Source: Actinomadura sp. K4S16 (GTDB lineage: Bacteria > Actinomycetota > Actinomycetes > Streptosporangiales > Streptosporangiaceae). Taken from it: a stretch of DNA of 64,000 nucleotides. Below, one piece after another: positions 43,397-52,775 of the stretch. Below the pieces are notes generated by a model, which was given only the letters and a program-made list of their open reading frames with translations, had not been told where the DNA came from and did not search any database. The translations under genes were made by a program, and so were the position numbers. Every line of letters begins with the position of its first letter. Position 1 is the first letter of the stretch. The stretch spans positions 1-64,000 of the forward strand of contig NZ_BDDE01000017.1 in NCBI RefSeq assembly GCF_008327685.1, read 5' to 3'.

Positions 43397-44293
43397 TCAT
43401 CGCAGGGTCAGTGGGGTCTCGGTCTCTACATGGGTCAGCTTGTCGGGGTTGCGGACGTAGTAGAGACCGGTGATGCGGACGTCCTCGACGCGCACCGCCA
43501 AGACACCATCGAACTCGCCGTCCACACGCAGAATCAGTGCCGGGTTGCCGTTGACCACGGTCGGCCCAACAGTGAGAGCGGCATCGGTCTTGGTCAGGCC
43601 CCCAATGATGAAACGGGCCACCTTCTCGGCACCGACGATCGGATAAGGCGCGGCCTGCTTCACGCCACCGCCGTCGCTGATGGCCACGACCTGGGGGGCG
43701 AGCACATCGAACAGCGCCTGCAGGTCCCGAGTGACCAACGCCCGCCGGAACGCTTCCACGGCCGCCCGGGCCTGGCGTGGGGACACCGCTTCGCGGGGGC
43801 GGCGAGCGCCCACGTGCCTGCGCGCGCGGTGCGCGATCTGCCGGACGGCTGCGGAGGTCTTCCCGACGGCGGCCGCGATCTCGTCATAGCCGAGCCCGAA
43901 GGCCTCGCGCAGCACGAACACGGCCCGTTCGGTCGGCGACAGCGTCTCCAGAACGAGCATCAGCGCCATGGACACGCTCTCGGCGAGCTCGACGTTCTCG
44001 GCCACGTCCGGCGTGGTGAGCAGCGGTTCGGGCAGCCAGGGCCCGACGTAGGCCTCCTTGCGGCGTTTCATGCTGCGCAATCGGTTGATCGATTGGCGGG
44101 TCGTGATCTGGACCAGGTAGGCGCGCTGATCGCGCACCTGCCCCACGTCGACCTTCACCCATCGCAGCCAGGTCTCCTGCAGGACGTCCTCCGCGTCGGC
44201 CGCCGATCCGAGCATCTCGTAGGCGACAGTGAACAGCATGTTCCGGTGGGCGAGGAACGCCTCGGTCTCCGGGTCGGTGGCGTGCTCGCTCAC
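43397..44293 (-). CDS. ECF41-type sigma factor with fused SnoaL-like domain
   Basis: 298 residues from GTG 44293. Region 2 (AHRNMLFTVAYEMLGSAADA, EDVLQETWLRW), the linker motif GPWLPEPLL, region 4 (LSPTERAVFVLREAFGLGYD, VRQIAHRARRHV), then a SnoaL-like domain (about residues 175-298) ending with YYVRNPDKL. WLPEP and NPDKL are the hallmarks of group ECF41, in which the C-terminal domain regulates the sigma factor in place of an anti-sigma protein. Matching promoter candidates precede its own gene and the cytochrome b gene. Confidence 0.92.
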   Translation of the reverse strand: MSEHATDPETEAFLAHRNMLFTVAYEMLGSAADAEDVLQETWLRWVKVDVGQVRDQRAYLVQITTRQSINRLRSMKRRKEAYVGPWLPEPLLTTPDVAENVELAESVSMALMLVLETLSPTERAVFVLREAFGLGYDEIAAAVGKTSAAVRQIAHRARRHVGARRPREAVSPRQARAAVEAFRRALVTRDLQALFDVLAPQVVAISDGGGVKQAAPYPIVGAEKVARFIIGGLTKTDAALTVGPTVVNGNPALILRVDGEFDGVLAVRVEDVRITGLYYVRNPDKLTHVETETPLTLR

Positions 44294-44421
44294 ATCTCGA
44301 GCTTTCTCCTTATCCGGCGGCCCTGGCTGCCGACGACCCTCACGCGGTGCGTCCACGACACGGTCCTCTTTCGGAGATGGCCATTGGGCCCGGCCCAACG
44401 GGTCAGTGCAGTCGACATCAA
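44294..44421. other. Leader of the ECF41 gene
   Basis: About 130 bp between the promoter candidate and the start codon; no gene seen. Confidence 0.4.
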
Positions 44422-44448
44422 GACACCGGCTGGTGAACGCCTGTGACA
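44422..44448 (-). promoter_or_regulatory. ECF41-like promoter of the sigma gene
   Basis: Minus strand TGTCACA, 16 nt, TGTC: perfect -35, three of four -10 bases, correct spacing. It would allow autoregulation, as is usual for ECF41 genes. Confidence 0.5.
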
Positions 44449-44842
44449 GCGAGCCGCCTGCGATTCGATGCTCACAGGACCGACGACGGCCGCATGCCGC
44501 CACCGCCGATGGCGGCGAACTCGGTGGCGACCATCGCCGGGGAGCGGTAGGTCCAATTGGCTCGACCAGCGGATCCACGCCGTACCCGGCGAGTTCGACC
44601 GGCTGGCCGAAGTACGGTTCCGGCATCGGTGAAGCATCTGACACCGGGCCGTTCGTCAGGGCGGACGGGTCGGGGTCGATCCAGGATCGCGACCGAACCC
44701 GCCCCGCCGCCGGCCCTGGACTCCCGAACTCTGGCCTGACCGACAACCGCAACTGGCCGTGCCCCCGGCTACCCGCGCTGCCGCCTCACGTCCTGGCTGA
44801 GCACGAGCAACATGATCGCTGCCCAGCGCATGCGCCTCGAGA
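44449..44842. other. Intergenic, about 390 bp without a gene
   Basis: Between the ECF41 promoter and the MerR gene end. Several frames are open by chance; none shows a domain. No clear hairpin. Confidence 0.4.
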
Positions 44843-45658
44843 TCATCGAGCGGTCTCCCGAGATGCTCGGCGCCCCTGCTGTGCAAGGCGTGCGGCCACG
44901 GCGCGGGTGGATTCCAGTTCGTCGGTCAGCTCCTCGACCAGCGCGGTCAGCCTAGCCAGCTCGTCATGGAGCCATGCGGTTTCGCGCTGCAGTTCGAGGA
45001 TCTGCTTGATGCCGGCCAGGTTGACGCCCTCCTCCTGCGAGAGCCTCTGGATCTCGCGGAGCATCACGATGTCGCGCATCGAGTAGCGGCGGGCCCGCCC
45101 GGCCGTTCGGACGGGGCAGACCAGCCCCATCCGGTCGTAGGTGCGGAGCGCTTGAGGGTGCAGGCCGGACAAGTGCGCCGCCACCGAGATCACGAAGACA
45201 GGGATGTCATCCCCGAAGGGCCGCGAGTCCGAACCGGGTGATTCGGCTTCCGCACCGCCGGCACTCACGGGCTGGTGGCCCATCCAGCGGTTGAGTCTTT
45301 CGAGCCCGGCACCCAGGTCATGCGACGACCGCTCGGCAGCGGCCTGCTGCTGTGCCTGCCGGTACACATCTGCCGGCGCGACGGCGATGTCGCGCTCAGT
45401 CCCAGGGCTCCGCCGCAGGCTCTCCACACGGCCTCCCGCGCGGTCCCCGGCATGGTTCCCTGCCCGGCCGGCTGCGGAAACTGTCCCGCGCTCCACCGAT
45501 TCCGGGTGTTGCGCATGGACGCCCAGGACCGAGTCGATCTCTTCGACCGTCAGTGGCCTCTCGGCCCGGGCCACCGCTGACAGCAGCTCAGCGTAGAGTT
45601 CGATTTCGTCGAGAGCGGCTCCGTCATCGGCACGAAGATCGAGGTTCTCCTTCCTCAC
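44843..45658 (-). CDS. HspR-like MerR regulator with an N-terminal extension
   Basis: 271 residues from GTG 45658. The C-terminal part (about residues 148-260) is HspR-like MerR: VFVISVAAHLSGLHPQALRT, YDRMGLVCPVRTAGRARRYS and EEGVNLAGIKQILELQRET, then a coiled coil. The N-terminal 130 residues are unusual: DEIELYAELLSAVARAERPL with TVEEIDSVLGV resembles a small protein that normally stands alone beside ECF genes, followed by a low-complexity linker. So this may be a natural fusion. It overlaps the sigma stop (GTGA) and is co-translated. Confidence 0.75.
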   Translation of the reverse strand: MRKENLDLRADDGAALDEIELYAELLSAVARAERPLTVEEIDSVLGVHAQHPESVERGTVSAAGRAGNHAGDRAGGRVESLRRSPGTERDIAVAPADVYRQAQQQAAAERSSHDLGAGLERLNRWMGHQPVSAGGAEAESPGSDSRPFGDDIPVFVISVAAHLSGLHPQALRTYDRMGLVCPVRTAGRARRYSMRDIVMLREIQRLSQEEGVNLAGIKQILELQRETAWLHDELARLTALVEELTDELESTRAVAARLAQQGRRASRETAR

Positions 45659-46245
45659 GACGCCGCCTCCTTCCCAAGATCGTCCCCACTATCGTCGATG
45701 TCTTCAGGATCGTCCAAGAAGGGGATGTCGGACCCCACCTGCTCGACCAGTCCGTCTCGCGCGACCTTGAGGTGCCCGCGCACCGAAGCAGGAGCGATCC
45801 CTAACCACTCGGCGATCTCACCGGTACTCCACTCCTCGCTCCAACGCAGGAAGGCGACCTTCTGCCGCATCGGCGGCATCTGCTCGATGGCCAGCCAGCA
45901 CCTCTGCAACGCCAACGCGGACAGAACCTGATTGAACGGTTCCGCTGCCGGCCGGCCGAACCCGGCGAGGTCGGCACTGGGGTGCTGACGTCTGTTCTTA
46001 CGCCATTCGTCGATCGCCTTGTTCCGCAGCACCGTGAACAGCCACCGCCGTCGACCTTCGAGGTCCCGTCCGGCGAGCTTGCGCCAGCACAGCGCGGCCT
46101 CCTGAAACGCCATGTGCACCAGGTCCTCGGCGTGCGCCCGATCCACCTGCGGCAATGTGCGGGCATACCCGAGCAGATCCGATGCGGTCTCGACGTACAG
46201 TTCCCCCACTTGATCAGCGACCTCTGGGGGGATCGGGGCCGTCAC
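45655..46245 (-). CDS. ECF sigma factor
   Basis: 196 residues from a GTG start that overlaps the stop of the upstream gene. Region 2: LVHMAFQEAALCWRKLAG and RRRWLFTVLRNKAIDEWRK; region 4: IEQMPPMRQKVAFLRWSEEW and IAEWLGIAPASVRGHLKVAR. Highly acidic C-terminus (DDPEDIDDSGDD). It is the middle gene of a three-gene operon with a small membrane protein before and the HspR-like regulator after; the membrane protein could be a signal partner, but it is not a recognised anti-sigma factor. Confidence 0.85.
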   Translation of the reverse strand: MTAPIPPEVADQVGELYVETASDLLGYARTLPQVDRAHAEDLVHMAFQEAALCWRKLAGRDLEGRRRWLFTVLRNKAIDEWRKNRRQHPSADLAGFGRPAAEPFNQVLSALALQRCWLAIEQMPPMRQKVAFLRWSEEWSTGEIAEWLGIAPASVRGHLKVARDGLVEQVGSDIPFLDDPEDIDDSGDDLGKEAAS

Positions 46246-46532
46246 CCACTGTCCTCGGATGGCCGGAGACGAGACCGCCCGCCCAATGTGACCCTCATCA
46301 TCTGTCCGTCAGGGCCGTCCTGCTGCACGATCACGGTGCCGTGCGGCGCGTCAGCCGCCAACGCCGTGAAGGTCCGACGCCGCTGCCACTCGATGAAGAT
46401 CCGGGTGATCCCGCTCACGGCCAAGACCACCAGCACCATCCCGGCCGCCCGCCAAGAGATGAGCCCAGCCATCCCGCCGCCCACCATCGTTGTCCACCAT
46501 GCCCCGCCACCGGCGGGCTTCAGTACCGTCAC
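46242..46532 (-). CDS. Small membrane protein, first gene of the sigma operon
   Basis: 96 residues from GTG 46532 (a longer frame to 46724 looks non-coding). One membrane helix GLISWRAAGMVLVVLAVSGI, then the cytosolic or external tail EWQRRRTFTALAADAPHGTV with VIVQQDGPDGQMMRVTLG. The 4-nt overlap with the sigma gene implies coupled translation. Family unknown. Confidence 0.6.
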   Translation of the reverse strand: MTVLKPAGGGAWWTTMVGGGMAGLISWRAAGMVLVVLAVSGITRIFIEWQRRRTFTALAADAPHGTVIVQQDGPDGQMMRVTLGGRSRLRPSEDSG

Positions 46533-46871
46533 ACCCTTACGTCGGACAGAACCACAAAACCGTTCGGCCGACGCGCTGAACACAGAATCAAGAGGTCCCG
46601 CACTGACGGCCCGAGCAGTCCCGCAGCGGACCCGATAGGCCGCCTGGGCCGGTGCCGGCCACGACCCTGCCGTCCCTGCCGACCATGTCGGCTCAGGTCG
46701 GCCTCGTGCATCGTGACCGGCCACGCGTCCCGCTGTTGTGGGACAACCCTTAGAAGGACGACCGAGAAGATCGGGGATCGCTCGGGGTGCTCCCTAATGG
46801 CGTGGCGTGTCGCCGACCTCAAGACTTGAAACATGAGCTTCGCGAGTTCGCCGACACGTCGAGCTCGATGA
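46533..46871. other. Divergent intergenic region, about 340 bp
   Basis: Between the sigma operon and the ABC exporter genes. It must hold promoters for both; no convincing operator seen. Confidence 0.4.
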
Positions 46872-47760
46872 ATGGCACCCACCACGCGGGAGAAACGAGT
46901 TGCAGTGCGCCTTGTAGGAAGACGCCGGAACCGCGGCGGCCTGGCCCCGGCGGACGCCCTCCCAGTAGTGGTGCGGCTGGACAACGTGATTCGCCGTTAC
47001 GGGGCCGGTCATGCCGAGGTGGCTGCGCTGGACGGCGTATCGCTCGGCTTCGCGCCCGGGACGTTCACCGCGATCATGGGGCCCTCGGGCTCCGGCAAGT
47101 CGACGTTGCTGCACTGTGCCGCCGGGTTGGACCGTGTGGACGACGGCCGGGTGTGGTTGGCCGGCCAGGATCCGTCGCGTCTGCCACGGCGGACCCTGAC
47201 CGAGCTGCGGCGTGACCACACCGGGTTCGTCTTCCAAGCGTTCAACCTGATCCCGACGCTGACGGCGAAGCAGAACGTGGAGCTGCCGGTACGGCTGGCA
47301 GGCCGCAAGCCCGACCCGGACCAGGTTGGAACGCTCACTGGACCGTGTGGGACTCGCCGACCGCGCCGACCACCTGCCGACACAGCTTTCAGGCGGTCAG
47401 CAGCAGCGGGTGGCGGTCGCGCGTGCGCTGGTCGCCCGCCCTCGGGTCCTGTTCGCGGACGAGCCCACCGGGGCCCTGGACATCCGTTCGTCACGGGAGG
47501 TCCTCGGCCTGCTGCGTGACACCGTGGCGCAGAGCGGAACGGCCGTGATCATGGTGACGCACGACCCCGTGGCCGCGGCACACGCCCAGCGGGTGGCGTT
47601 CCTCGCCGACGGACGTCTCGCCGGCGAGCTGGTCGGTGCGAGCGCGGAGAAGATCGCCGCGCGGATGACGCTGCTGGAGTCCGGTCGATGGGCTGATGGT
47701 CGGGGTGGCCACGAGCCGACCCGTTCCGACGGGGAAGGAGCCGTCGGTGCGCGGGGTTGA
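46872..47760 (+). pseudogene. ABC transporter ATPase (MacB/LolD type), frameshifted
   Basis: The first part (46872-47324) has Walker A IMGPSGSGKSTLLHCAAGLD and the Q-loop segment FVFQAFNLIPTLTAKQNVEL. After GACCAGGT one extra T (47326 or 47327) shifts the frame; removing it gives DPDQVERSLDRVGLADRADH, the signature LSGGQQQRVAVARAL, Walker B VLFADEPTGALD and the H-loop MVTHD in the second frame to 47760. All ATPase motifs are thus present but split. The start is uncertain (46872 ATG, 46902 GTG or 46969 GTG). Overlaps the permease gene by 14 nt. It may be a real mutation or a sequencing error. Confidence 0.85.
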
Positions 47761-50200
47761 CCGGCTGACCTGGGAGCTGGGACTGGCCAGCGTGCGGCAG
47801 CGCTGGTCGAGCTTCGTGGGAGCGTTCGTGGCCCTGGCGGTCGGAACGCTGATCACGGCCGCCAGCATCCATGTCCTGGCGGCGACCGCGAGTACACCCT
47901 CACCAGGGCCACAGCGTTTCGCGGCGGCTCAGAGCGTCGTCGTCCCGGTCGACGGCCTCGGGACGCCGTTGCCGGCACCGGCAGGCCTGCCCCGAGAGAC
48001 CGTGGATCGGGCAAAGCTCGCCGGCCCGGCCGTGGTGGATCGCAGCTTCGCCGTTCGAAGCCTGGCCGGGCCCGGGATGGAGGCTGTAGGGCACGGATGG
48101 TCCTCGTCGTCCCTTGCCTCCTACAAGCTGCTCTCCGGGCATCGGCCGGTCGATGACCACCAGATCGTCGTGACGGCCGAGGACACCGACTCCACTCCCC
48201 TGGGCGAAAAGGTCAGGGTGGTGACACCGCTGGGAACGGCGTGGTACACCGTCGTCGGCGCGGCCGGGCGCAAGTCGTTCGAGGACGCGGTCTTCTTCAC
48301 TGACGCGGAGGCCGCTCGCCTGTCCCCGGCTGTGAACGCGGTGACCGTCCAGGCGCCGGCCTCCGCGGTTCGCGCTCGTGTGTCCAGCGAGACCGCCGAA
48401 GTGCTCGCCGGCGACCTGCGGCGGTTGGCGGATCCGGCCACCGTCGGCGGTATCGGCAGAGCCCGGTCCGTAGTGCAGATGACCACCGGGCTGTCGGTCT
48501 TGGTCGTGGTGTTCGTCCTGATCGCGACATTCGCCTTCGTCGTCGAGCAGCGGTCGCGCGAACTGGCGCTGCTGAGTCTGGTGGGCGCCTCGCCCGCGCG
48601 GATTCGAAGGATGGTCCGTGCGGAGACCGTGGTGGTCGGCGCCGCCGCGGCACTGCTGGGGTGCCTGCTCGGAATCCCCGCCAGCCTGCTGCTGCGGTCC
48701 TGGATGGTGGCCAACCGACTGGCTCCAGAGTGGTTCCACGTCGGTTTCCACCCCGTGGCGTTGATGATCGCGTTCCTGGTCGGCATCGGAGCGGCGGTGC
48801 TCGGCTCCGCCGCCGCCTCATGGCGCGCGTCTCGTGCCCAGCCACTCGACGCCCTGCGGGAGACGATGGCCTCGCCCCGCATTATGTCACCGGTGCGGTG
48901 GATACTCGGTGGCCTGATCCTGATCGTCGCCGGCACGGTCGCGCTCGTGTTCGCCGTGATCAGCCCCTCAAGCGCCGCGAATCCCGGAACCTATTTCGAG
49001 GTGCCGATCCTTTGTGCGGCGGGTCTCGCGATTCTTTCGCCGGCGCTGGTCCGCCCTGTGGCACGGGTGGTGACTTGGCCGCTGATGCGCTTCGGCGCGC
49101 TCGCGCTGGTGCTGCGGCAGAGCACCCTCAATGGCGGACGCAGGGTAGCTGCCATCGTGACGCCGGTCGTCCTCGCCGTCGGCATGTTCGGCGGGATGAT
49201 AGGCATGCAGAATGTCGGCCGTGACGCGGCCGCCCGCCAGCGCACCGCCGCGGTCGAGGCCGACTTCGTCGCCACTCCGAACTTCGGCAGTACCTTCAAT
49301 CTCCCAGCCGTCTCCACCCTGCGCCACGCCGGCGGCATCCGGAGCGTCGAGGTGACCGACGAGGTCGTCACCCTGGCCACGAAAGGCGGCGAAGTCCTCG
49401 ACGCGGTCGACGCGCGAGGCCTCGACCTCAGCGCCCTCGGCGACGTGGTGACACCACAAGTGCGGCAAGGCTCCCTCGACGCGCTGCCCGCCGATGCCAT
49501 CGTGGTCAGCCACGACCTGGCCTCCTCCGCCGACCTGCGGATCGGTCAGCCCCTCGTGGCGTGGACCGGCAACGGTCATCGCGTCACCGTACACGTCGCC
49601 GCCGTTGTCGACTCAGTGCTCGGAGGCGGTGCGGCCTATGTGTCCCACGGGCTCCCAGGAAGCATGACGCCCGGCACAGCGTTCCTACGCACCCTCCCCG
49701 GCAAGAGCGTGACACCGCAGTTGAGAGAACTGCGCGCTGCCGGCATGCGAATCGAGCCTGTGTCGACGTACGTGGCCCGAGCGAGCCAGGCCGAGAAGGA
49801 GGACTCACATCTCGCGAACGTCGTCATCCTGGGCATCGTGATGGCTTACGCCCTTCTGGCCCTCGTCAACACCCTCGTGACGAGCGTCTCTGCGCGACGG
49901 CGAGAGATGGGTGCCCTCAGCCTCACCGGGGCCACCTACCGGCAGATCGTGAGCATCGTCGTCAGCGAGGCAGTGCTGGCCGTGGTCGTCGGCACCTTGG
50001 TCTCGATCCTCTCCGCGGGAGCGATGCTCGGACTGCAGCACGTCACGCTGAGCCGCATCATTGACCATCCACCTCTGGCATTGCCCTGGACCAGTCTCTG
50101 GCAGATCGTCACACTATGCACCGCGACAGCCGCGCTCGCTGCCTTCGTCGCCGTCTGGCGCACCCTCGCACGCTTCGAGACCACACCCACAAGCGAGTAA
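47747..50200 (+). CDS. FtsX-like ABC transporter permease
   Basis: 817 residues from GTG 47747 (GGGGAAGGAG upstream). Two FtsX domains: helices with VVEQRSRELALLSLVGASPA (first, about residues 270-380) and SARRREMGALSLTGATYRQI (second, about residues 725-810), a signal-anchor helix at residue 25-45, and large external segments between. This is the layout of MacB/DevC or lipoprotein-release-type exporters that use mechanotransmission. Its partner is the frameshifted ATPase just before it, so the exporter may be inactive unless the shift is an error or is bypassed. Confidence 0.88.
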   Translation: MRGVDRLTWELGLASVRQRWSSFVGAFVALAVGTLITAASIHVLAATASTPSPGPQRFAAAQSVVVPVDGLGTPLPAPAGLPRETVDRAKLAGPAVVDRSFAVRSLAGPGMEAVGHGWSSSSLASYKLLSGHRPVDDHQIVVTAEDTDSTPLGEKVRVVTPLGTAWYTVVGAAGRKSFEDAVFFTDAEAARLSPAVNAVTVQAPASAVRARVSSETAEVLAGDLRRLADPATVGGIGRARSVVQMTTGLSVLVVVFVLIATFAFVVEQRSRELALLSLVGASPARIRRMVRAETVVVGAAAALLGCLLGIPASLLLRSWMVANRLAPEWFHVGFHPVALMIAFLVGIGAAVLGSAAASWRASRAQPLDALRETMASPRIMSPVRWILGGLILIVAGTVALVFAVISPSSAANPGTYFEVPILCAAGLAILSPALVRPVARVVTWPLMRFGALALVLRQSTLNGGRRVAAIVTPVVLAVGMFGGMIGMQNVGRDAAARQRTAAVEADFVATPNFGSTFNLPAVSTLRHAGGIRSVEVTDEVVTLATKGGEVLDAVDARGLDLSALGDVVTPQVRQGSLDALPADAIVVSHDLASSADLRIGQPLVAWTGNGHRVTVHVAAVVDSVLGGGAAYVSHGLPGSMTPGTAFLRTLPGKSVTPQLRELRAAGMRIEPVSTYVARASQAEKEDSHLANVVILGIVMAYALLALVNTLVTSVSARRREMGALSLTGATYRQIVSIVVSEAVLAVVVGTLVSILSAGAMLGLQHVTLSRIIDHPPLALPWTSLWQIVTLCTATAALAAFVAVWRTLARFETTPTSE

Positions 50201-50237
50201 CGCACCGGTGACCAGCAAGGGGCTGTACGGTCTTCGG

Positions 50238-50275
50238 CACCTCTCTGTGTCAGAGCGGCGGCGAGCAGAGAGGTG
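50238..50275 (+). terminator. Possible terminator after the permease gene
   Basis: CACCTCTCT and AGAGAGGTG pair perfectly over 9 bp with a 20-nt GC-rich loop, 38 bp past the stop codon. Confidence 0.5.
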
Positions 50276-50383
50276 TCAGTCAACTGGACGGCCCCCTCGG
50301 CACCGAGGGGACTGACATCGCAAGTCGGCGATGAACGTCCGAGAAGTCGGCCCATTCGCACGCGGGTGAACGTGCTGATCGGC
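50276..50383. other. Non-coding stretch before the accessory module
   Basis: The region 50201-51294 has no intact gene. It contains the hairpin, the CRISPR-like repeat, an AT-richer segment (50460-50600) and the IS5-type relic. Confidence 0.5.
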
Positions 50384-50411
50384 GGACCATCTCCGCGCGT
50401 GCGGGGCCGAG
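50384..50411 (-). CRISPR. Solitary type I-E-like CRISPR repeat (vestigial), second copy
   Basis: GGACCATCTCCGCGCG followed by TGCGGGGCCGAG matches an actinobacterial type I-E repeat with one changed stem base, in the opposite orientation to the copy at 17868. On the minus strand the preceding GGTGAGCAGCGCTCGG matches GGTCAGCAAGTATCGG upstream of the first copy, so the two share leader-end sequence. No further repeat follows. Confidence 0.4.
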
Positions 50412-50741
50412 CGCTGCTCACCGGGTCGATCATGACGAGGCGACTCACCCGCTCAACTACGGAATATCAGCCTGGGCTCCCCATGCGCGATACCCGACGG
50501 ATCATACTGCGCATCCCGGGGATAAGCCCAGACGCTGAAATTTCCACAGGCTACAAAACCGCCGTCGGTCTCAGCATTGAGCAGGAGGCACTGCACCTTT
50601 GGAGCACGCGATTCAGATACGCCCCGTGGCGGTGATCTGCACGTGGGTCCCGGCACTGGTACGGAGCCACATGCCGGGTTTCGGTTCGGCGGCGGGCACC
50701 GGATCCGCAGGCCCGCATCCCGGCGCAGGCGGCACCATCGA

Positions 50742-51012
50742 GCCTGCTGACGGATTTCACGCTGAACTACGTGGCCGGGGATCGTCCGGCGCCGCCGCCG
50801 GACGGTCAGGTCGCGGTGGCGGCTGCTGAACCCGGGCCAGCAGGCTCTGCCGGTGCTGGTGCACCTGCGCGAGGACGAGACGTTCGCCGAGTTCGCCGGG
50901 GGGCCGGGTGTCGGTGGCCCCGCCTGCCGCTGTGTCGAGGAGATCGTCGTGCTGCTCTCGGCACGCCTGTGGACCTCGGGGGCGATGCCCGGCAAGATCC
51001 ACGACCTCCCCG
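50742..51012 (+). pseudogene. IS5-type (DDE superfamily) transposase relic
   Basis: Reading with one frameshift: LLTDFTLNYVAG, then RSRWRLLNPGQQALPVLVHL, REDETFAEFAGG and EEIVVLLSARLW, directly joined to SGAMPGKIHDLPAA. In intact IS5-like transposases of actinomycetes the last two parts flank about 50 residues with the first catalytic Asp, which are deleted here. Non-functional. Confidence 0.65.
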
Positions 51013-51294
51013 CCGCCTGTGGAGAACCCATCTCGTTCACGACAGGTGCGAAGTCAGGCCATCCGGAAGCCCAGGGGGGCGCTGCCCGGCCACGTCGGCG
51101 GGGAGACGTCCGACGGCGTGTTCGAGGTCGGCACCGGGTGGCAGGGGACGCATGTTCTGAGGGATTGACGGCTCTATGGAGTCGATCGAGCAGCGGCCAG
51201 ACTGACAGATCCACATTCAGGTGCTTATGATGTCCGGGATGAAGAACAACTCCTCTTACAGATCGGGGGAATCGTTCGCGCAAGGTGAGTGCTG
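51013..51294. other. Leader of the MoxR/VWA module
   Basis: About 280 bp with degenerate transposase 3' sequence and then the probable promoter for the three-gene module; the last 80 bp are AT-richer. Confidence 0.4.
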
Positions 51295-52704
51295 ATGGCA
51301 CACCACTTCGCGAACATTCCGGCCCGTCTGCTGATGTGGCAGCGCGTGCGTGAGTACGCCGTACCACTGTCCATGATCGAGACTGCGACCGCACGGCGTG
51401 TGGTCGGTGACTGGGCGGGGGCCTGCGCCTCCGCTCGGATCGACATCGATTTCGGTCTGCGCGCCGTGCGCGACCGCTACGGCACCGAGTTCGTCACCCG
51501 CCTCAGAGCGGATCTGCGTCGGCTGGCACCGGATCTGCTTCGCTGGCACATGCCCCGAATCGCTCCCCACGGGCGGCTCCGGCCCGGGCTGACGATCTCC
51601 CTCAGCCGTTATGGCAGTTCTGGCACCACGCCGGTGCAGTTGGTGGTGCGAACACCGCCGGCTTGGGCGGACGTCGGCCAACGGATGTCCCTGGCCCTCT
51701 GGGACGAGCACGGTGGCTGCGCACCGAGGCACCATCCGCACCCACATCCCGCCCGGCGTTTCCGGCTCGACCTGCATCGGCATCTGTGGGACTCCAGTCG
51801 GTGCGGCGAACTGACGTCGCGCTGCGGTGCGGACGCCGCGCCGGTCCCGGCACCCCCCGACCGTCCCCACCCGCTCGCCCGGCTGAACGGGCCGGTCCGG
51901 CCCAATCCCTCCGACGTCAGCGATTACCCGTGGGCGTCGGCACGGTGGGCCGCCGAGGCAGAGTTGTTGCTGGGGGCGGAGGGCGACTCCAGCGGGATTT
52001 TCACCGTGCGGCTCGGCGCACGTGACCGCAGGGCGTTCGAACTCGTCTCCCCCGATGGCCACCATGTCCCGACGTTCCGGTCGCTTCGAAAGGCACTGCC
52101 GCCTCAGGTGTACGCAGCGCTGCCGGTGCTACCGGAAGCGGCGGCCCGGATCCTTCCGGATCTGGCGTTGCTGCGGGCCGGGCTCGTCACTGCCGATCGG
52201 CTGCATCCGCTTGTGGCCAAAGCGCTGTCGGCGTACGGAGCAGAACCCGCGCCCAGCCCTGAGCATCAGCCCGGCGACCCCCACAGCGTGGAGTGCCGGG
52301 GCGACGTCCACCGAATCGCGCTGCGGGACGGGGTACTGACGGCGGTCGACCACGACCCGGCACAACTGCGCCGGGAGGAGTTGCTGGTGGCACTCGGTGG
52401 CCCCGCGCTGCCGTGCCTTCGCGCGATCGACGCGGTGCACCGCGCCCCACAGGCACTGCCCGCCGTCCGGGAGCGGCTCGGCCACGGCGATGTCTCCGGC
52501 GCGCTGGCCGTGGTCGAAGGCCTGCTCGGTCCTGGTGCAGTCCTCCGCGACGGGCCGCTGCGAGAGGCGCTGGAGTCGTCTGCGGCCCGCCGTCTCGATG
52601 ACGGGCTCTTCCGCTCCGGGCTGCGCCCCGTACACACTCCCGCAACGCGCCCCGCACAACGCAGTCGGGCGCGACTCCGTACCAGTCCGGCACGGGCAAG
52701 CTGA
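51295..52704 (+). CDS. Protein of unknown function, first gene of the MoxR/VWA module
   Basis: 469 residues from ATG 51295 (AAGGTGAG upstream; GTG 51289 possible). No signal peptide or membrane helix. N-terminal region with WQRVREYAVPLSMIETATAR and an Arg-rich helix VTRLRADLRRLAPDLLRWHM; a His/Pro-rich segment near residues 150-165; a C-terminal half that is largely helical. No known catalytic motif is seen. It precedes a MoxR ATPase and a VWA protein, which usually work on a specific partner protein, so it is likely to be the substrate or effector of the pair (inference). Confidence 0.7.
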   Translation: MAHHFANIPARLLMWQRVREYAVPLSMIETATARRVVGDWAGACASARIDIDFGLRAVRDRYGTEFVTRLRADLRRLAPDLLRWHMPRIAPHGRLRPGLTISLSRYGSSGTTPVQLVVRTPPAWADVGQRMSLALWDEHGGCAPRHHPHPHPARRFRLDLHRHLWDSSRCGELTSRCGADAAPVPAPPDRPHPLARLNGPVRPNPSDVSDYPWASARWAAEAELLLGAEGDSSGIFTVRLGARDRRAFELVSPDGHHVPTFRSLRKALPPQVYAALPVLPEAAARILPDLALLRAGLVTADRLHPLVAKALSAYGAEPAPSPEHQPGDPHSVECRGDVHRIALRDGVLTAVDHDPAQLRREELLVALGGPALPCLRAIDAVHRAPQALPAVRERLGHGDVSGALAVVEGLLGPGAVLRDGPLREALESSAARRLDDGLFRSGLRPVHTPATRPAQRSRARLRTSPARAS

Positions 52705-52775
52705 CCGTCCCGCGCCCGCGCCGCGAATTCCGCACGGCCTGGCCCGGCCATGCCGTCCATTTCGACTACCCCCAG

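Noticed and set aside
50453..51394. 313-residue minus-strand frame ending GEPRLIFRS
   Set aside because: Its middle mirrors the IS5-type relic. The last 45 residues look more protein-like but have no start of their own and no recognisable family.
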